DNA of 40,067 nt from Hansschlegelia zhihuaiae (GTDB lineage Bacteria; Pseudomonadota; Alphaproteobacteria; Rhizobiales; Methylopilaceae), in contig NZ_RYFI01000004.1 in assembly GCF_004103825.1 (NCBI RefSeq), positions 231,327 through 271,393 on the forward strand, written 5' to 3'. The notes under the pieces were generated by a model. The model ran no database searches. It saw only the letters and a program-made list of their open reading frames with translations, and was not told the origin of the DNA. The translations under genes were made by a program, and so were the position numbers. Shown here piece by piece: positions 26,196 to 34,259 of this stretch. Position 1 is the stretch's first letter. Each line of letters starts with the position of its first letter.

Positions 26196-27409
26196 CCATG
26201 TCCGACGTCGGCCCTCTGCATGATCTCCCCGAATGGGTCGAGCCCCCGCGCCCGCCGGAGTTCCATCCGCGCGGCGGCAATTCCTGGGTTATCAGCCGGT
26301 ACGCCGACGTCTCAACCGCGCTGCGCCATCCGGGCGTTGAGGCTGAGGAGCCGGAGAAAGCCATCCATGCGCTCGCGGAGCGGACCGGGGCTGCGTTTCC
26401 CTACTTCGAGCTCCAGCTTCGCTGCTTCCTGTTCTCGACCAATCCCCCCTGGCATGCGAAGGCGCGCCGTTTCATCCGTCAAGCGGTCCGCCAGATCGAG
26501 CAAGCGCTTTCGCTCCCAGTCAGCGGCGAGATCGCCGACGAACTGCTCGCCGCGACGCCGCGAGGCGTCGAGATCGACGCCATGCCGTGCCTGTGCGACG
26601 ACTTTCCCGACAGCGTCATGGCGCGGGGATTCGGCGTCGATAAGGACGCTCTGGCTGAGGTGTCGCGGCGAACCACGGCCCTGTTCAACTCCCTCAAGCG
26701 CCAACTGCCGCTGCGGGTCGTGCGCGACTACGAAGCGCAGGCCGAACATTTGGCGGGGCTTCTTGATCGAACGATGAGGGGAACGCCTACCTTGGACGCC
26801 ATCCGCGCGGCAGGGCGTCAGGACGGTGAATTCACCGATGCGGAGATCGGCGCGCTGTTGGCGTTTCTCGTGCTCGCCTCGACCGACACCGCCTCGACGC
26901 TCCTCGGGAACACGCTGAGACTTTTCGGCCGCCACCCCGAGATCGTGGCGGCGATTCGCGACGAGCCGGATCTCTTGCGGACAGGATTGGACGAGCTGTT
27001 TCGGTTTGGCGCTCCGATCAGGCGGTTGGCCCTGCGGATGACGACCGAGGAGGTCGAAATCGGCGGCCGCGTGATTCCCGAAGGCTCCCGGCTCCTGCTC
27101 GACGCGGAACGCGCCCATTTCGATCCTGCGGCCTATCCGGATCCGGGCAAGGTGGACCTGCGCCGTGGCGGGCCGCCCAGCCTGGCGTTCGGGGGCGGAG
27201 CACACACCTGCGTCGGGATGCTCTTGGGCCGTCAGATAGCCGCGACTTTTCTCGCGCGTCTTGTCGAGAGATGTGAGATCAGTCTGACCGACGCCCCGGC
27301 CGACTGGTCGGCGGCCGACCTCACGCGTCGGCTGAGGAGCCTGCCGATCATCATCCAGGACCATGCGCCCCAAGCGCCATCGACAGCTCGCAAGGAAACG
27401 ACGACATGA
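26192..27409 (+). CDS. Cytochrome P450
   Basis: 405 residues, soluble bacterial type with no membrane anchor. The heme ligand loop is FGGGAHTCVGMLLGR at 333-347 (Cys340), the K-helix ExxR is ELFR at 268-271, and the I-helix ASTDT at 229-233 keeps the acid-alcohol pair Asp232/Thr233 although the usual Gly is Ser. It lies between the acyl-AMP ligase and the ACP with ATGA overlaps at both ends, so its likely substrate is the ACP-bound acyl chain, as for P450s that act on carrier-bound substrates. The product (hydroxy, ketone or cleaved chain) cannot be inferred. Redox partners are not in this window. Confidence 0.95.
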   Translation: MTMSDVGPLHDLPEWVEPPRPPEFHPRGGNSWVISRYADVSTALRHPGVEAEEPEKAIHALAERTGAAFPYFELQLRCFLFSTNPPWHAKARRFIRQAVRQIEQALSLPVSGEIADELLAATPRGVEIDAMPCLCDDFPDSVMARGFGVDKDALAEVSRRTTALFNSLKRQLPLRVVRDYEAQAEHLAGLLDRTMRGTPTLDAIRAAGRQDGEFTDAEIGALLAFLVLASTDTASTLLGNTLRLFGRHPEIVAAIRDEPDLLRTGLDELFRFGAPIRRLALRMTTEEVEIGGRVIPEGSRLLLDAERAHFDPAAYPDPGKVDLRRGGPPSLAFGGGAHTCVGMLLGRQIAATFLARLVERCEISLTDAPADWSAADLTRRLRSLPIIIQDHAPQAPSTARKETTT

Positions 27410-27678
27410 ATGACGTTCCGACAGTCACGCTGGACGCCGTGCGCGAATGGATGATCGGATATGTCAGCTCGACGCTCGAGATTCCGCGCGAAGTGGCGGC
27501 GCCCGACGCGACGTTCGACACCTATGGCCTCGACAGCGCCGAGGGCGTGATCATGGCCGGCGTCATCGAAGAGGAGTTCGGGATCGAGATCGACCCTGCG
27601 GTGTTCTTCGAGGACCCGACGATCAACGGCGTCGCGGCCGTCGTGGTCCGCCTTCGGCGCGAACAGACCGGCGGCTAG
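27406..27678 (+). CDS. Acyl carrier protein
   Basis: 90 residues. One carrier-protein domain with the phosphopantetheine site YGLDSAE at 40-46 (Ser44), followed by the acidic recognition helix GVIMAGVIEEEFGIEIDP and DPTINGVAAVV, all as in freestanding ACPs. Overlaps the P450 stop (ATGA at 27406). It is the likely acceptor for the acyl-adenylate made by the ligase and the substrate platform for the P450. The Ala after Ser (DSA rather than DSL) is common in carriers outside primary fatty acid synthesis. Confidence 0.95.
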   Translation: MNDVPTVTLDAVREWMIGYVSSTLEIPREVAAPDATFDTYGLDSAEGVIMAGVIEEEFGIEIDPAVFFEDPTINGVAAVVVRLRREQTGG

Positions 27679-27687
27679 GCCCGCCGG

Positions 27688-28566
27688 ATGGTTGTGGAAG
27701 CGCCGGAGATCAGCGTCGTCGTCATCAGCTACAACATGGCTCGGGAGATTCCCCGCACGCTCTTCTCGCTCTCATCGCCCTACCAGACGCTGTGTCCTCG
27801 CGGCCGCCACGAGGTTCTTCTGGTCGATAACGGATCGAGCGCGCCGCCGCGTCCGGAAGACTTCGCCGCCCTCGACGTGGACGTCGCGGTGCATCACTGG
27901 CCAAAGCCGACTCACTCGCCCGTCGCTGCGCTGAATTTCGGCTTGGCGCAGGCCAGGGGCGAGTTGATCGGGGCCTGGATCGACGGCGCCCGCCTCGCCT
28001 CGCCCGGCCTCATCGACGCCTGCGCAAAGGCGTCCCGGCTTCACGCCCGGCCTGTGATCGTGACCGAGAACCGCCATCTCGGACCGAGGGTGCACCCGCT
28101 CTCGCTTCGCTCCGGATATGACAGGCGCTCGGAGGACGCGTTGCTCGCTTCGATCGCCTGGGAGACCAATGGGTATGGGCTGTTCGGCGTGTCGACGCAT
28201 GTCGACAGCGCCGCAAGCGGCGGCCCCATCCTAGAGAGCAACGCGATCTTCATGCCGCGGCCGCTTTGGGAGGAACTCGGGGGCTACGACGAAGCATTCG
28301 ACAGTCCGGGCGGCGGCGCGGTCAATCCGGACCTGCTGATACGGGCCTGCGCGCTTCCAGGCGCCCAGCTCATCCGCATCGTCGGCGAGGCGACGTTCCA
28401 TCAGATGCATGGCGGCGCGACGAGCGGCGATCCGGACGTCTTCGACCGGGTCCTGATCGCCTGCAGCCGCGAATATTTCCGAATCCGCCGCAAACCGCTG
28501 AGACCGGTCCGCGATCCGGGCTGGCTGTTCGACGCCAGGCTTGGTCGGGTGGTTTCTCCGCCTTGA
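27688..28566 (+). CDS. Family 2 glycosyltransferase
   Basis: 292 residues. SVVVISYNMAREIPRTLFSL opens a GT2 fold, followed by EVLLVDNGSS and GAWIDGARLASPG; the DGA in the last motif stands where DxD is usual, as in a known GT2 subgroup. Later, ILESNAIFMPRPLWEELGGYDE gives the acceptor-side motif. It starts nine bases after the ACP stop, so it ends the coupled operon. It could glycosylate or transfer sugar to the acyl chain or to the glycan. Its stop lies two bases from the convergent stop of the next gene. Confidence 0.9.
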   Translation: MVVEAPEISVVVISYNMAREIPRTLFSLSSPYQTLCPRGRHEVLLVDNGSSAPPRPEDFAALDVDVAVHHWPKPTHSPVAALNFGLAQARGELIGAWIDGARLASPGLIDACAKASRLHARPVIVTENRHLGPRVHPLSLRSGYDRRSEDALLASIAWETNGYGLFGVSTHVDSAASGGPILESNAIFMPRPLWEELGGYDEAFDSPGGGAVNPDLLIRACALPGAQLIRIVGEATFHQMHGGATSGDPDVFDRVLIACSREYFRIRRKPLRPVRDPGWLFDARLGRVVSPP

Positions 28567-28568
28567 GC

Positions 28569-30371
28569 TCAGCCGGGGAGACCCAGATCCTCGTGCAGAA
28601 GTTGGTCCCAGAACGCGGTTCCGATGATGTCGAGGGGCAGAGCCGACTGATCCAGGACGGGCACAGGGCGCAGAACGACGTTGGCGACCCCGATCAGCCG
28701 AGCCGCATTGTGGTCGCCGCGCGCCGTGCCTGAGGCGAAATAGTAGAAGTTCCGCGTATCAGGATTGGCGGCGAAGAGGTCCACAAGATCGGCGTTGGGA
28801 CTGGCGGACGCGAGTATTTTGGCCCATCTGCGGATCCGGTGCATTCGGTTGTATGGCGAAGCGCGCTCGCCCTGGATCGGTCCGGTATCGAACGTCGTCG
28901 GCGCTCCCAGCAGGACCGCTGCGTCGGCGCTCAGCGCGGCTCCGATCCGCGCCGCGGCATGACCCCCGATCGACGCTCCCAGGGTGACGACCCGCTCGGC
29001 CTTCATGTCCGCAAGCAGGTCCCGCAGCCCTGCGACGGTCCCTTCCAACGATCCGCCGAAGCTCTTCAAGCCGCGCAGATAGCCGCGCATCCTCGCGTCG
29101 CGGAGATAGATCATATGCGCCGGCAGGCCGGCGAAAAGCGCGTCGAAATAGCAGAACGGCAGATACGAATGTCCGCCGGTCGCGCCGCCGAAGACGAGAA
29201 TCGCCGTCTGCGCGCCGTCGCATGGTACGACCTGCACCTCAGCGGCCCGATCGTCGCCGAGGCGCGAATAGCGGTCCCAAACCTCCGCCGGCATCGTCTC
29301 CAGTATGCGCCGAAGCGGCTCTGACATCGCCCCCGTCACGCCGTCTGGAACAATTCCGTTCAGCAAACCGAGCGCTTCCTCGGTCCTGCGCAGGTTCAGC
29401 AGGCTGAGGGCGATCTGGAAGCGCGAGATCTCCGGAAGAGCGGCTGGGTCGGTCCGCCGCGTGGCGAGGTCGACCACATGCTCGATCCGCTCGCGCGGCG
29501 CGGCGAGGACATTGAAGCGTGACAACAGCACCCAATCGCCCGGCCAACGCTCCAGCGCGGCCGTGAGCGCCTCGGTCGCCTCTTCGGGGTCGCCGGCGAG
29601 AAAAAGAGCTCCGACCAAGCGACGCGCGTGGTCGATCTGATCCGGCTCTTCCGCGGCGAGCTGGCGCGCGAGCGGCAACAGATCCGCCGCTCGTCCCTCG
29701 GCCAGCATGAGATCCGCTTCGACGGCGCGAGCGCGCAAAGGAGCCGTCTCAATGCTCCCGATCCGCGCCAGGACGCGACGCGCCTCCTCCTCCCTTCCCT
29801 GACGAGCCTTGAATTCCGCGAGTTTCGAAAGGGCCGCAGCCGCAAGCGCCGGCTCCGGGGCGCCGGCGAGGCGCTCCAAGAACCCTGCCGCGTCGTCATT
29901 GTCGTCCGTCGCGGGCACGAGCCAGCCGAGCCCCCGAAGCTTGGCGTCCTCCGGCGCGGGGCCGCTCCAGATCTCCGCAGCGAAGACTTCGCGGGCCTGG
30001 GCAAGGTCGCCGCTGTCGCGCAGCAACCGGACGGCCCGCAACAGCGGCCAGTGGCCTTCTGCACTTTCGCGGCCGAGCTCAAGATACCCCTCGATCGCGG
30101 CGGCGGGATCATTCAAGCGCTGCAGGATCTCGGCGCGCCGAATGCGAAGGCCATAATCGCGCGGCCAGCGCCGAAGCGCCTCCTCGGCGATATGGCGGGC
30201 GCGCTCCAGCTCCCCGCCGTCTAGCGCTGTCGAGATTTTGCTCCTCGACTCTGCTAGATCCTCTGCAGCCTTCGTCACGGCATCCTTCACCAGATCGTGT
30301 GCGGCCTTCGCCTCCGCGCCGTTATCCATAGGTTCGCCCGCCTCGTCCCGCTGTCGCGCAACATTGTCCAT
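28569..30371 (-). CDS. TPR-containing alpha/beta-hydrolase-fold protein
   Basis: 600 residues from ATG 30371 (ATG 30329 or a start at 30458 are alternatives; none has a strong ribosome site). The first ~370 residues are helical TPR-like repeats (ELERARHIAEEALRRWP, DPAAAIEGYLELGRES, DPEEATEALTAALERWPGD). The last ~220 residues look like an alpha/beta hydrolase: AILVFGGATGGHSYLPF, the nucleophile elbow LGASIGGHAA, and a Asp-His pair in GTARGDHNAAR. Similar hydrolase-fold proteins can be glycan or acyl transferases or esterases. It is convergent with the acyl-module operon and divergent from the methyltransferase at 30416. A role in moving the acyl group to the glycan is inference. Confidence 0.8.
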   Translation of the reverse strand: MDNVARQRDEAGEPMDNGAEAKAAHDLVKDAVTKAAEDLAESRSKISTALDGGELERARHIAEEALRRWPRDYGLRIRRAEILQRLNDPAAAIEGYLELGRESAEGHWPLLRAVRLLRDSGDLAQAREVFAAEIWSGPAPEDAKLRGLGWLVPATDDNDDAAGFLERLAGAPEPALAAAALSKLAEFKARQGREEEARRVLARIGSIETAPLRARAVEADLMLAEGRAADLLPLARQLAAEEPDQIDHARRLVGALFLAGDPEEATEALTAALERWPGDWVLLSRFNVLAAPRERIEHVVDLATRRTDPAALPEISRFQIALSLLNLRRTEEALGLLNGIVPDGVTGAMSEPLRRILETMPAEVWDRYSRLGDDRAAEVQVVPCDGAQTAILVFGGATGGHSYLPFCYFDALFAGLPAHMIYLRDARMRGYLRGLKSFGGSLEGTVAGLRDLLADMKAERVVTLGASIGGHAAARIGAALSADAAVLLGAPTTFDTGPIQGERASPYNRMHRIRRWAKILASASPNADLVDLFAANPDTRNFYYFASGTARGDHNAARLIGVANVVLRPVPVLDQSALPLDIIGTAFWDQLLHEDLGLPG

Positions 30372-30415
30372 TCGACCCGCCGGTACTATCCGGATAAGAC
30401 ATTGACTCACAACCG

Positions 30416-31111
30416 ATGGAGAGCCTGCCTGTGTCGCTTGAGGATTTGCGCCGCGCACACCCCTGGCCAGATATTGAGAATGTGCCGAGCTATCGTTTCA
30501 GTCTCGACGGCGGCGGTCGTCATCATATCGTAGATCTAATCGGCCGGACCAAGCCGAAGGTGCTGGTGGAGGTCGGCTGTTTCCTCTGCGGCTCCGCTTT
30601 GACCTGGCTGGAAGCGGACTCCGACCTGACCGTCATCGGCATCGATCCCTGGGCGGGCAACTGGGAAGCGCATATGGAGCGCTGGCTCGGCATGAGCTGG
30701 GCCAGCGTCGTGTTCCGCGACGTTGGCGACACCGAGACCTTCGTCAGCGATCTGCGACGCTACGGACCGTTCCGGTCCGCGCTTGCGAATGTCCGCGACT
30801 ACAGCGATCGGTTCATCCCGATCAAAGGATTCTCGCCGGCGGCGCTGCAAGTCATCGCAGACGCAGGGGTTACGCCGGACATCATCTATATCGACGCGGG
30901 AAAGGTCGCCGCCGACCTAGAAGAAGCGCGCCGGCTTTTTCCGACGGCCCATCTGTGCGGCGACGACTGGGGTTGGGGGCCTGAGCAGGGCTTCCCTATG
31001 CGGCAGGTCGTCGAGAGCTTCGCGGCCGACCACGGACTCGACATTGTGGCGGAGCGCCAGACCTGGCTTCTCGTCGAGCCCAGCCGGGAGCCGGTCTCTC
31101 AGAGCTTGTAG
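30416..31111 (+). CDS. Class I SAM-dependent methyltransferase-like protein
   Basis: 231 residues. VLVEVGCFLCGSALTWLE gives motif I (with Cys in place of a Gly), VIGIDPWAGNW the acidic loop, and PDIIYIDAGKVAADLEEARRLF with LCGDDWGWG the late motif, as in Methyltransf_24-related sugar methyltransferases. It begins 44 bases from the divergent TPR/hydrolase start, and its 3' end overlaps the next, opposite-strand gene by 13 bases. Acceptor unknown. Confidence 0.82.
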   Translation: MESLPVSLEDLRRAHPWPDIENVPSYRFSLDGGGRHHIVDLIGRTKPKVLVEVGCFLCGSALTWLEADSDLTVIGIDPWAGNWEAHMERWLGMSWASVVFRDVGDTETFVSDLRRYGPFRSALANVRDYSDRFIPIKGFSPAALQVIADAGVTPDIIYIDAGKVAADLEEARRLFPTAHLCGDDWGWGPEQGFPMRQVVESFAADHGLDIVAERQTWLLVEPSREPVSQSL

Positions 31112-31866
31112 AACTGGTCGCCCCAGATGTTCAAACCATAGAGGTCGGGATCGGTTGGCGCCCGCTTTCGGGCGAGCGAAAAGCCGCGATAGCGGCTGTC
31201 GTTCTCAGTGCGCGCGAGATAACAATCTAACCCGGCGCCCCGCAGCAGAGCGGGCAAGCGTTCGAGGACGAAGGGGGCATAGAACGGGAAGTCGGCACGC
31301 CTGCAGAGATAAGCCTTGTTGTCTGCGTGCAGCAATATTTCGAGCTGCGAATCTTTAGTGTAAAGATGATGGAAGCAGGCGGCGATTACTTGCATGTAGG
31401 CGATGCTGCCATAGTCATCGAGAACCATGAGCCCGCGCGGCCGGATTCGGTTCTCCATCAACGCCATCTCGGTTGCGACGTTGCTGAAGGAGTGGCTGGC
31501 GTCGTGGTGAGAGAACCGCACGCCGGCGTCGAGGAGCGAGAGCAAATCTTTGTCGGTGCTCATCTTTTCAGAGCTGCCCTTGAACATCCGGAACCGCGTC
31601 GAGATGGCTGCGAGGCGATCAAGTTTCGGATGGGCCGACCAGTCGACGAGGGCCAATGTCTCCGATTCGCCTACGTCGCCCAGGACTATGGCGGCGGATC
31701 GGCCCTGATATACGCCGAACTCGGCGAAGTGCCCGGTCACGCCGTTCTCGCGCTGAAGATCAAGTAACGCGAGAAAGATCGCGACACTGAGTTCGCCTGT
31801 CATGCCCTCGAACTCAAAGGCGCGTTCACGCACGGCCTCGTACCGAGACCGGAAGTCCTCACTCAT
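31099..31866 (-). CDS. SAM-dependent methyltransferase (TylF/MycF-like or Methyltransf_24)
   Basis: 255 residues from ATG 31866, chosen because GGAGAT lies eight bases upstream; the frame remains open to 31980 with no good site. GHFAEFGVYQGRSAAIVLGD is motif I, TLALVDWSAHP the acidic loop, RFSHHDASHSFSNVATE and GLMVLDDYGS the metal/SAM region typical of sugar O-methyltransferases of macrolide type. It is convergent with the preceding methyltransferase (13-base overlap of coding ends) and its upstream region overlaps the divergent FkbM gene at 31950. Confidence 0.83.
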   Translation of the reverse strand: MSEDFRSRYEAVRERAFEFEGMTGELSVAIFLALLDLQRENGVTGHFAEFGVYQGRSAAIVLGDVGESETLALVDWSAHPKLDRLAAISTRFRMFKGSSEKMSTDKDLLSLLDAGVRFSHHDASHSFSNVATEMALMENRIRPRGLMVLDDYGSIAYMQVIAACFHHLYTKDSQLEILLHADNKAYLCRRADFPFYAPFVLERLPALLRGAGLDCYLARTENDSRYRGFSLARKRAPTDPDLYGLNIWGDQFYKL

Positions 31867-31949
31867 GCGCTTATCTCCGATGAGGTTCTGGATATATCCG
31901 CTCGGCGAAGCTGTGCCAATACATCGGCGCATGCTAGGGACTGCGGAAC

Positions 31950-32891
31950 ATGAGCCATTCTGTAGCGTCGGCCGCACCATATGATGAGATATTCGCGCGC
32001 ATCGAGCGGCGTCGCATCATAGTGCCCGCAGGTTTTCATATGGACAGCGTCGGTCAACTGACGCGGTTCGATCACATGCTGCCAACCGCGTATGTGCGGC
32101 GCATGCGCGCCGAAGCCCTCAAGCCATATCCCATGGCCCCCAACCCGCCGCCGCCTGAAAATCCGCACCGCTACGAACTGGGCGCCGTACTCTACGCAGC
32201 GCTCTCTTCGCGCGACCGGTTCACCATGATCGAGCTGGGCGCAGGCATCGCCCCATGGTGCGTCACGGCGGCTTGCGGACTTCGGGCTCTGGATCCGAAG
32301 CCGTTGCTCCTTGTAGGCGTCGAGGCCGAGCCCAGCCGGTTCGCCTGGATGCGGCAGCACCTCATCGACAACGACCTGAACCCCGACGCGCACATCCAGA
32401 TTCAGGCCGCCATTCTTCCCTCGGACGACTGGAAGCCGTTCGCGCTGTTTCCGAGGGGAGTGCCGAATTTCGGCGGGCACCGCGTAGTGACGGACCTTGC
32501 GCGCGAGCACGAAACGTCAGGGGTGACCGAAAGCCCGCATTTCGATCCGGGGCAGGACACCTTCTCGCTTGAACGGATCGAGGCGGTCACGCTCGAGATG
32601 GTGCTCGACCGTCTCCCGGCCGGGCCGGTGGACCTTGTGCACATGGACATCCAGGGGATCGAGGAGAGGGTGGTCGCAGCCGCCGTCGGCCCGCTCACCG
32701 AGCGAGTCCGGCATCTTGCGATCGGGACGCACAGCGTCGCTATCGATCAGGGGTTACGCGAACTCCTGTCGGGACAAGGTTGGACCCTTCACTTTGCGCT
32801 CGAGTCGCTGGCGATGAACCATGTCGGCGACGCCATGGTCGACCTCTCAATGGACGACGGCTTCCAGCATTGGATCAATTCGAGACTATGA
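31950..32891 (+). CDS. FkbM-family methyltransferase (copy A)
   Basis: 313 residues. FTMIELGAGIAPWCVTAA is motif I, VGVEAEPSRFAWM the acidic loop and VDLVHMDIQGIEERVV the FkbM signature. FkbM proteins methylate hydroxyls of sugars and related compounds. ATG 31950 follows GGAA. It is related to the protein at 37033-37908: both share ELGAG, VEAE/VEAD, H(M/I)D(I/M)QG and IGTH in the same order. Its stop overlaps the start of the SGNH hydrolase (ATGA at 32888), so the two form a unit. Unlike its paralogue it has a central insert (about RGVPNFGGHRVVTD). Confidence 0.88.
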   Translation: MSHSVASAAPYDEIFARIERRRIIVPAGFHMDSVGQLTRFDHMLPTAYVRRMRAEALKPYPMAPNPPPPENPHRYELGAVLYAALSSRDRFTMIELGAGIAPWCVTAACGLRALDPKPLLLVGVEAEPSRFAWMRQHLIDNDLNPDAHIQIQAAILPSDDWKPFALFPRGVPNFGGHRVVTDLAREHETSGVTESPHFDPGQDTFSLERIEAVTLEMVLDRLPAGPVDLVHMDIQGIEERVVAAAVGPLTERVRHLAIGTHSVAIDQGLRELLSGQGWTLHFALESLAMNHVGDAMVDLSMDDGFQHWINSRL

Positions 32892-34015
32892 GGCCGTCAG
32901 TCGGTGGGGTGCCATCGGTCTTGCGCGAAGCGAGCGAGCAGGAAGCCTTCGCCAATCGTCTGGCGCGACTGCTGACAGGCCAACGCACAATCCTTTATCT
33001 CGGCGCGAGCGTGACGGCGCAGAAGGAGTCCTACTGTCACGCCTTCCACGATCTGCTCTGCCGGGTCACGGGCCACGCGCATGAATTTCACCGGATCGCC
33101 GAAGGGGGCGCGAGCTCGGCCTATGCGCTAGCGCTGCTGCTGCAGAGCCTTCGCGATAGACCGAGGCGCTACGACCTCGTCTTTCTCGAAACCCTAACCG
33201 GTGATCTCAACCTGTTGGTGCCGCCCGCAGTGGTGCCAGCTGTCCTGGGAGCGACGGCTGACGCTGTGCGCGACCAGGGCGGCGAATTGTGCATGATCAA
33301 ACTGCCGCGCTTAGATCGGCCGGACGATCATCCCATCACGCTTGCCTATGACGAGAGCGCGGCCGAGCTCGGCCTGCCTGTGCTGGACGTGTCGGGCTTC
33401 GGCAGGCCCGAACACGGAGCCGAGCCGCTGAGCCGAATGGCTTTGCGGGACGGCATCCACACCACGGAGGCGGGATCGGTGCTGTTCGGCGCGAGCCTCC
33501 TGTCGCGCCTGCTATCGCCAGACGCGGCTTGGCCCGAGCCGCGATCTGCCCCCGGTTTCGGCGCCCCGCTGCGACAACGGTTGGGCAGGTTGCAGTGGCT
33601 CCTCGATGACCTCGACTGGCGTCGGACGGACGGTTTGGAGCGCGACGTCTTCCGGGCCCCCTCGGGAGAGCGGGTTCATCCCGTCGTCTTGGGGCCGGCC
33701 GAGCAGCCAATCGAATTCGCCTTCAGCGGCTACATCGCCTATTTCCTGTTCGTTTCGGCCCCGGATTCGGCGATGATCGAGCTCACTTTCCAAGGCGTCG
33801 CCCGGCGAACGCCGCTCCTGGACCGGTACGGCCATTTCCCCCATCTTCACATGAAGTCGGTCTTCCGCGACTTCCGTGAAGGGGACGAGATTCGGATCCT
33901 TGGACTGGATGAGTTGCCGCACCCTAACCCTGTCCCGAGCGAGCACCGACATCTGCTGAGCAAACACCGGAAGGTCCGCTTTCTCGGCGTCATCGGCGCA
34001 CCGGGACCGGACTGA
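32888..34015 (+). CDS. SGNH-hydrolase-fold protein
   Basis: 375 residues. ILYLGASVTAQKESY gives block I with Ser41 in GAS instead of GDS, EGGASSAYALA the block II glycine, and DGIHTTEAG the Asp188-x-x-His191 pair. SGNH enzymes in glycan loci remove or transfer acetyl or other acyl groups. The C-terminal ~150 residues add a beta-rich domain (IEFAFSGYIAYFLFVS, IELTFQGVARRT). No signal peptide, so it may act in the cytoplasm. ATGA overlap with the FkbM gene suggests both act on one sugar unit. The frame is open upstream of the ATG but that part is a shadow of the FkbM gene. Confidence 0.82.
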   Translation: MRPSVGGVPSVLREASEQEAFANRLARLLTGQRTILYLGASVTAQKESYCHAFHDLLCRVTGHAHEFHRIAEGGASSAYALALLLQSLRDRPRRYDLVFLETLTGDLNLLVPPAVVPAVLGATADAVRDQGGELCMIKLPRLDRPDDHPITLAYDESAAELGLPVLDVSGFGRPEHGAEPLSRMALRDGIHTTEAGSVLFGASLLSRLLSPDAAWPEPRSAPGFGAPLRQRLGRLQWLLDDLDWRRTDGLERDVFRAPSGERVHPVVLGPAEQPIEFAFSGYIAYFLFVSAPDSAMIELTFQGVARRTPLLDRYGHFPHLHMKSVFRDFREGDEIRILGLDELPHPNPVPSEHRHLLSKHRKVRFLGVIGAPGPD

Positions 34016-34259
34016 CCGATGTCGACCGCTGGCGCAGGCTCCCGCGCTCACGCCACATCCGACGTGTTCAAATGCGAACTGGGGTCGAAGGAAAATCGCG
34101 ATAACGAACAGTCCATTAAGGGGCGAGACGTAACGTCCGCCTCGATAAGAGGCTGGAGATTGCTCTTTGCAGAGTAGAGTAAAATTCGGCGGCCCGAGCG
34201 CCGCTTAGTCCCCCGCTCGCTCCCCAATGCGGCGCTGCTGATTTGACGAGATCGCCTTA
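34016..34259. promoter_or_regulatory. 244-base intergenic region
   Basis: Separates the FkbM-SGNH pair from the next large glycosyltransferase. The composition is more AT-rich near 34080-34190, so a promoter is likely here, but I see no certain -35/-10 pair or terminator. Confidence 0.4.

Noticed and set aside
26312-27373. 353-codon minus-strand frame over the P450 gene
   Set aside because: Antisense shadow; the P450 heme, ExxR and I-helix motifs are all on the plus strand.
24468-27678. Part of a peptide or polyketide synthetase cluster
   Set aside because: No condensation, ketosynthase, acyltransferase or thioesterase domain is visible anywhere in the window.
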